Source of the DNA: Agriotes lineatus
Lineage: Eukaryota; Arthropoda; Insecta; Coleoptera; Elateridae
Reading direction: 5' to 3'
NCBI GenBank assembly: GCA_940337035.1
Contig: CALNHX010007701.1
Span: forward strand, 1-64,000
DNA length: 64,000 nucleotides
The first letter of the stretch is position 1. Each line of letters begins with the position of its first letter. Below are positions 62,143 to 64,000 of the stretch, piece by piece. Both the position numbers and the translations under genes were made by a program. The notes beneath the pieces were generated by a model. That model did not search any database. It was not told the origin of the DNA and worked only from the letters and a program-made list of their open reading frames with translations.

Positions 62143-63680
62143 TATATGTAAGAGTTATAACTTTGCGAAATGACATACAATCTGCCTAGGTAAGATAGTA
62201 CGACGAGCAACCCTATCAAAAATGTGAATTGTAAAAAATCTTGAACACGTTTAGGATTACTTCCTAAAAAGAAGAACTTCTAATTTATGCAAAATATTAA
62301 AAAATGGTTTAGTATGTCAGTTTCTAGTCATTTCTTTGTTTCGGTAAGATGTTGCCTAAATTTTTACTGCTAATAAATGGAAACATGTCTCCGACTAGCT
62401 ACGGAGAATAAATACGGGTTAACTTACCTTCCAAAAGGTGAAAACTAAATTAAAGGATGACTGGTGGTTCGAACTTATACGTTTCTTGCTGATTCGTTAA
62501 CGCACTAAATTATGTAAATTGCTGGAATAGCAAACCAGCATGCAACGTTAACGAAAAACAAACGGAGCTTTAACAACATTGGAAAAATTACCAAAATTAT
62601 TTTTTTCGCCAGTCAGTAGTTTTAACTGACACAACTGTTATTTTTAACTTGAAAAAATCTCTCAACACCTAAATTTGCTCCGTGAGCTTAAAAATTGTGA
62701 ATGAATAAAGTCCAATTAGTTACATCAGATGCAATAACATGTGAGCGTATATCAATGCAACATCATAAACTCAAATTTCTAAACCAAATTAGGTGAAGTC
62801 GCCAATAAGTTAGCGCAGAATTAATGTTTACAATTGTTTAACCAACAGGCTGCGCTGCGTAGTACATATAAGGAAGCTACTCGAAGCACATCGGAAGCGA
62901 TGTCTTAAATACCTGAAAATCTTCTGGAATTAACGCAGGCCCTGATAGTGAGTAACTGAACCTATAAGGCTACTGGACGTGGAGAAATCGCACAAAATCG
63001 GTTAACAAAGACATAATTACGGAATAAATCTGCAAAATACAAGCATGTTACCACTTGAATAAATCTAAAACTTTTTCGCCCACATAGCAAGTGGTTTTAG
63101 ATAATGAATCATTAAATGACTTCTTAAATTCCATCATCGGTAACACGACTAACAAAATACCTCATCTCGGATTCGACTCCTGAATATTGCACAGCGATAC
63201 GAACTATTTCAGCACATGAAAACACCAAAAATGGCACCAGCTATCCATATAGTACTTGATGCTTCGCTGTCTACACTGGAAGAACCATCAAAGACAGTGA
63301 TGCCTCTGCAAGCAATTATTCCAATCACTCAACGCATCAACAGCTGCGAACTTATTAGGCGACAAATTTCTTATAACTCCTTAAAATAGGATCAAATGTT
63401 AAACTCGCGAGAAATTCATTTGCTTTCAGAAAACCACAGCAGTAAACCAGGAAATGATGACAAAATTAAGAATAAATCATCTTGGCCTAAAGTTTTCTTC
63501 CAGCCGTAGTAACCTAGATTTCTTTTTAGCTTTACCCATAATGAGACACCATCTATACTACAATAGCAAAATGCTAAAAATTATTTTAACATTCTAGTTC
63601 CTTGGACTCCTATTATTTTTAAATCTATTAAACCTACAATAGACTGCATTGAACTTTCACACCTTTCGTACATAATAGTT
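62143..63680. other. unassigned AT-rich DNA
   Basis: No recognisable frame, terminal repeat or tandem structure. Confidence 0.35.
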
Positions 63681-63681
63681 A

Positions 63682-63816
63682 TTTATGCACTAAGGACATT
63701 ATGAAGATGTTTATGTCCGATCGCGGGTGACAAGTTTAGAAGCCCAAGGGCTTCTACTCCGAGAGTTTGGAAGTCGCCCGAGGGTATAAACATCAAGTAA
63801 TTGCTCGTGGTGCATA
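63682..63816. repeat. 135-bp hairpin H5
   Basis: The left arm (TTTATGCAC, GATGTTTATGTCCGATCGCGGG, AGAAGCCC) pairs with the right arm (GGGCTTCT, CGCCCGAGGGTATAAACATC, GGTGCATA). A T-containing stretch, ACAAAATTTTGTC, follows. Any body may run beyond the window, which ends 184 bp later. Confidence 0.65.
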
Positions 63817-64000
63817 CAAAATTTTGTCTTACCAGTGCTTAATAACCTAAATAATGGATTAGAGAGCTTATATTGGATGATCAACTATTGCTGTGAAGGT
63901 ATCTACGCATCGAGGTACGTGATTGGGCAGAAATTTTACGCTTGACAATTCACGTACCATAGTAACTCATAATGCCCGCCAGAGTATTATGTACCCTATA

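Overview
This window looks like repeat-rich, AT-rich nuclear DNA from an arthropod, most likely an insect. No prokaryotic gene structure is present. The recognisable coding matter is a typical animal transposon mix: CR1/Jockey-type LINEs, Tc1/mariner, hAT and Crypton-like tyrosine recombinases. Many short inverted-repeat (MITE-like) elements still have target-site duplications, and microsatellites and tandem arrays are common. I could not identify any intact host gene, rRNA or tRNA, and I cannot name the order or species.

Layout. 0-2.6 kb: a GT microsatellite and otherwise unassigned DNA. 2.6-6.1 kb: a dense cluster of inverted-repeat elements (two TA-flanked mariner-type elements, an 8-bp-TSD hAT MITE beside a 39-bp palindrome, a 144-bp MITE, a LINE endonuclease fragment and a palindromic element). 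6.1-11 kb: nothing recognised. 11.0-11.6 and 16.4-16.8 kb: elements made of a ~115-bp hairpin followed by a short body. 13.75-14.45 kb: LINE 3' fragment. 20.9-22.5 kb: a decayed Crypton-like recombinase gene with a similar hairpin beside it. 24.3-26.4 kb: two mariner-type relics and one copy of a dispersed repeat. 27.1-28.1 kb: an 80-bp tandem repeat and a CpG-rich stretch. 29.8-32.5 kb: a 5'-truncated LINE with one uninterrupted 795-codon RT frame. 36.4-36.9 kb: an inverted-repeat element built from iterated AGACCGAA words.

38.2-45.4 kb is the outstanding object: a 7.16-kb foldback element flanked by the 9-bp duplication CGCCGTCAA. Its arms are near-identical unique ends plus opposed arrays of a 147-bp repeat (about 32 units left, about 9 right). 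They enclose a ~540-bp centre carrying a broken YqaJ-type exonuclease fragment. 46.99-48.43 kb: a 273-bp tandem array ending in a TA microsatellite. 55.3-57.4 kb: a hAT element with an intact 8-bp TSD and an internally deleted transposase, apparently inserted into a Myb/SANT-like pseudogene. 60.4-63.8 kb: a second copy of the 25.6-kb repeat and two more hairpin structures.

The genes do not form a pathway. The window records successive, sometimes nested, transposon insertions. The two most unusual signals are the 147-bp-satellite foldback with its YqaJ cargo, and the recurring hairpin-plus-body architecture found beside the Crypton-like gene.
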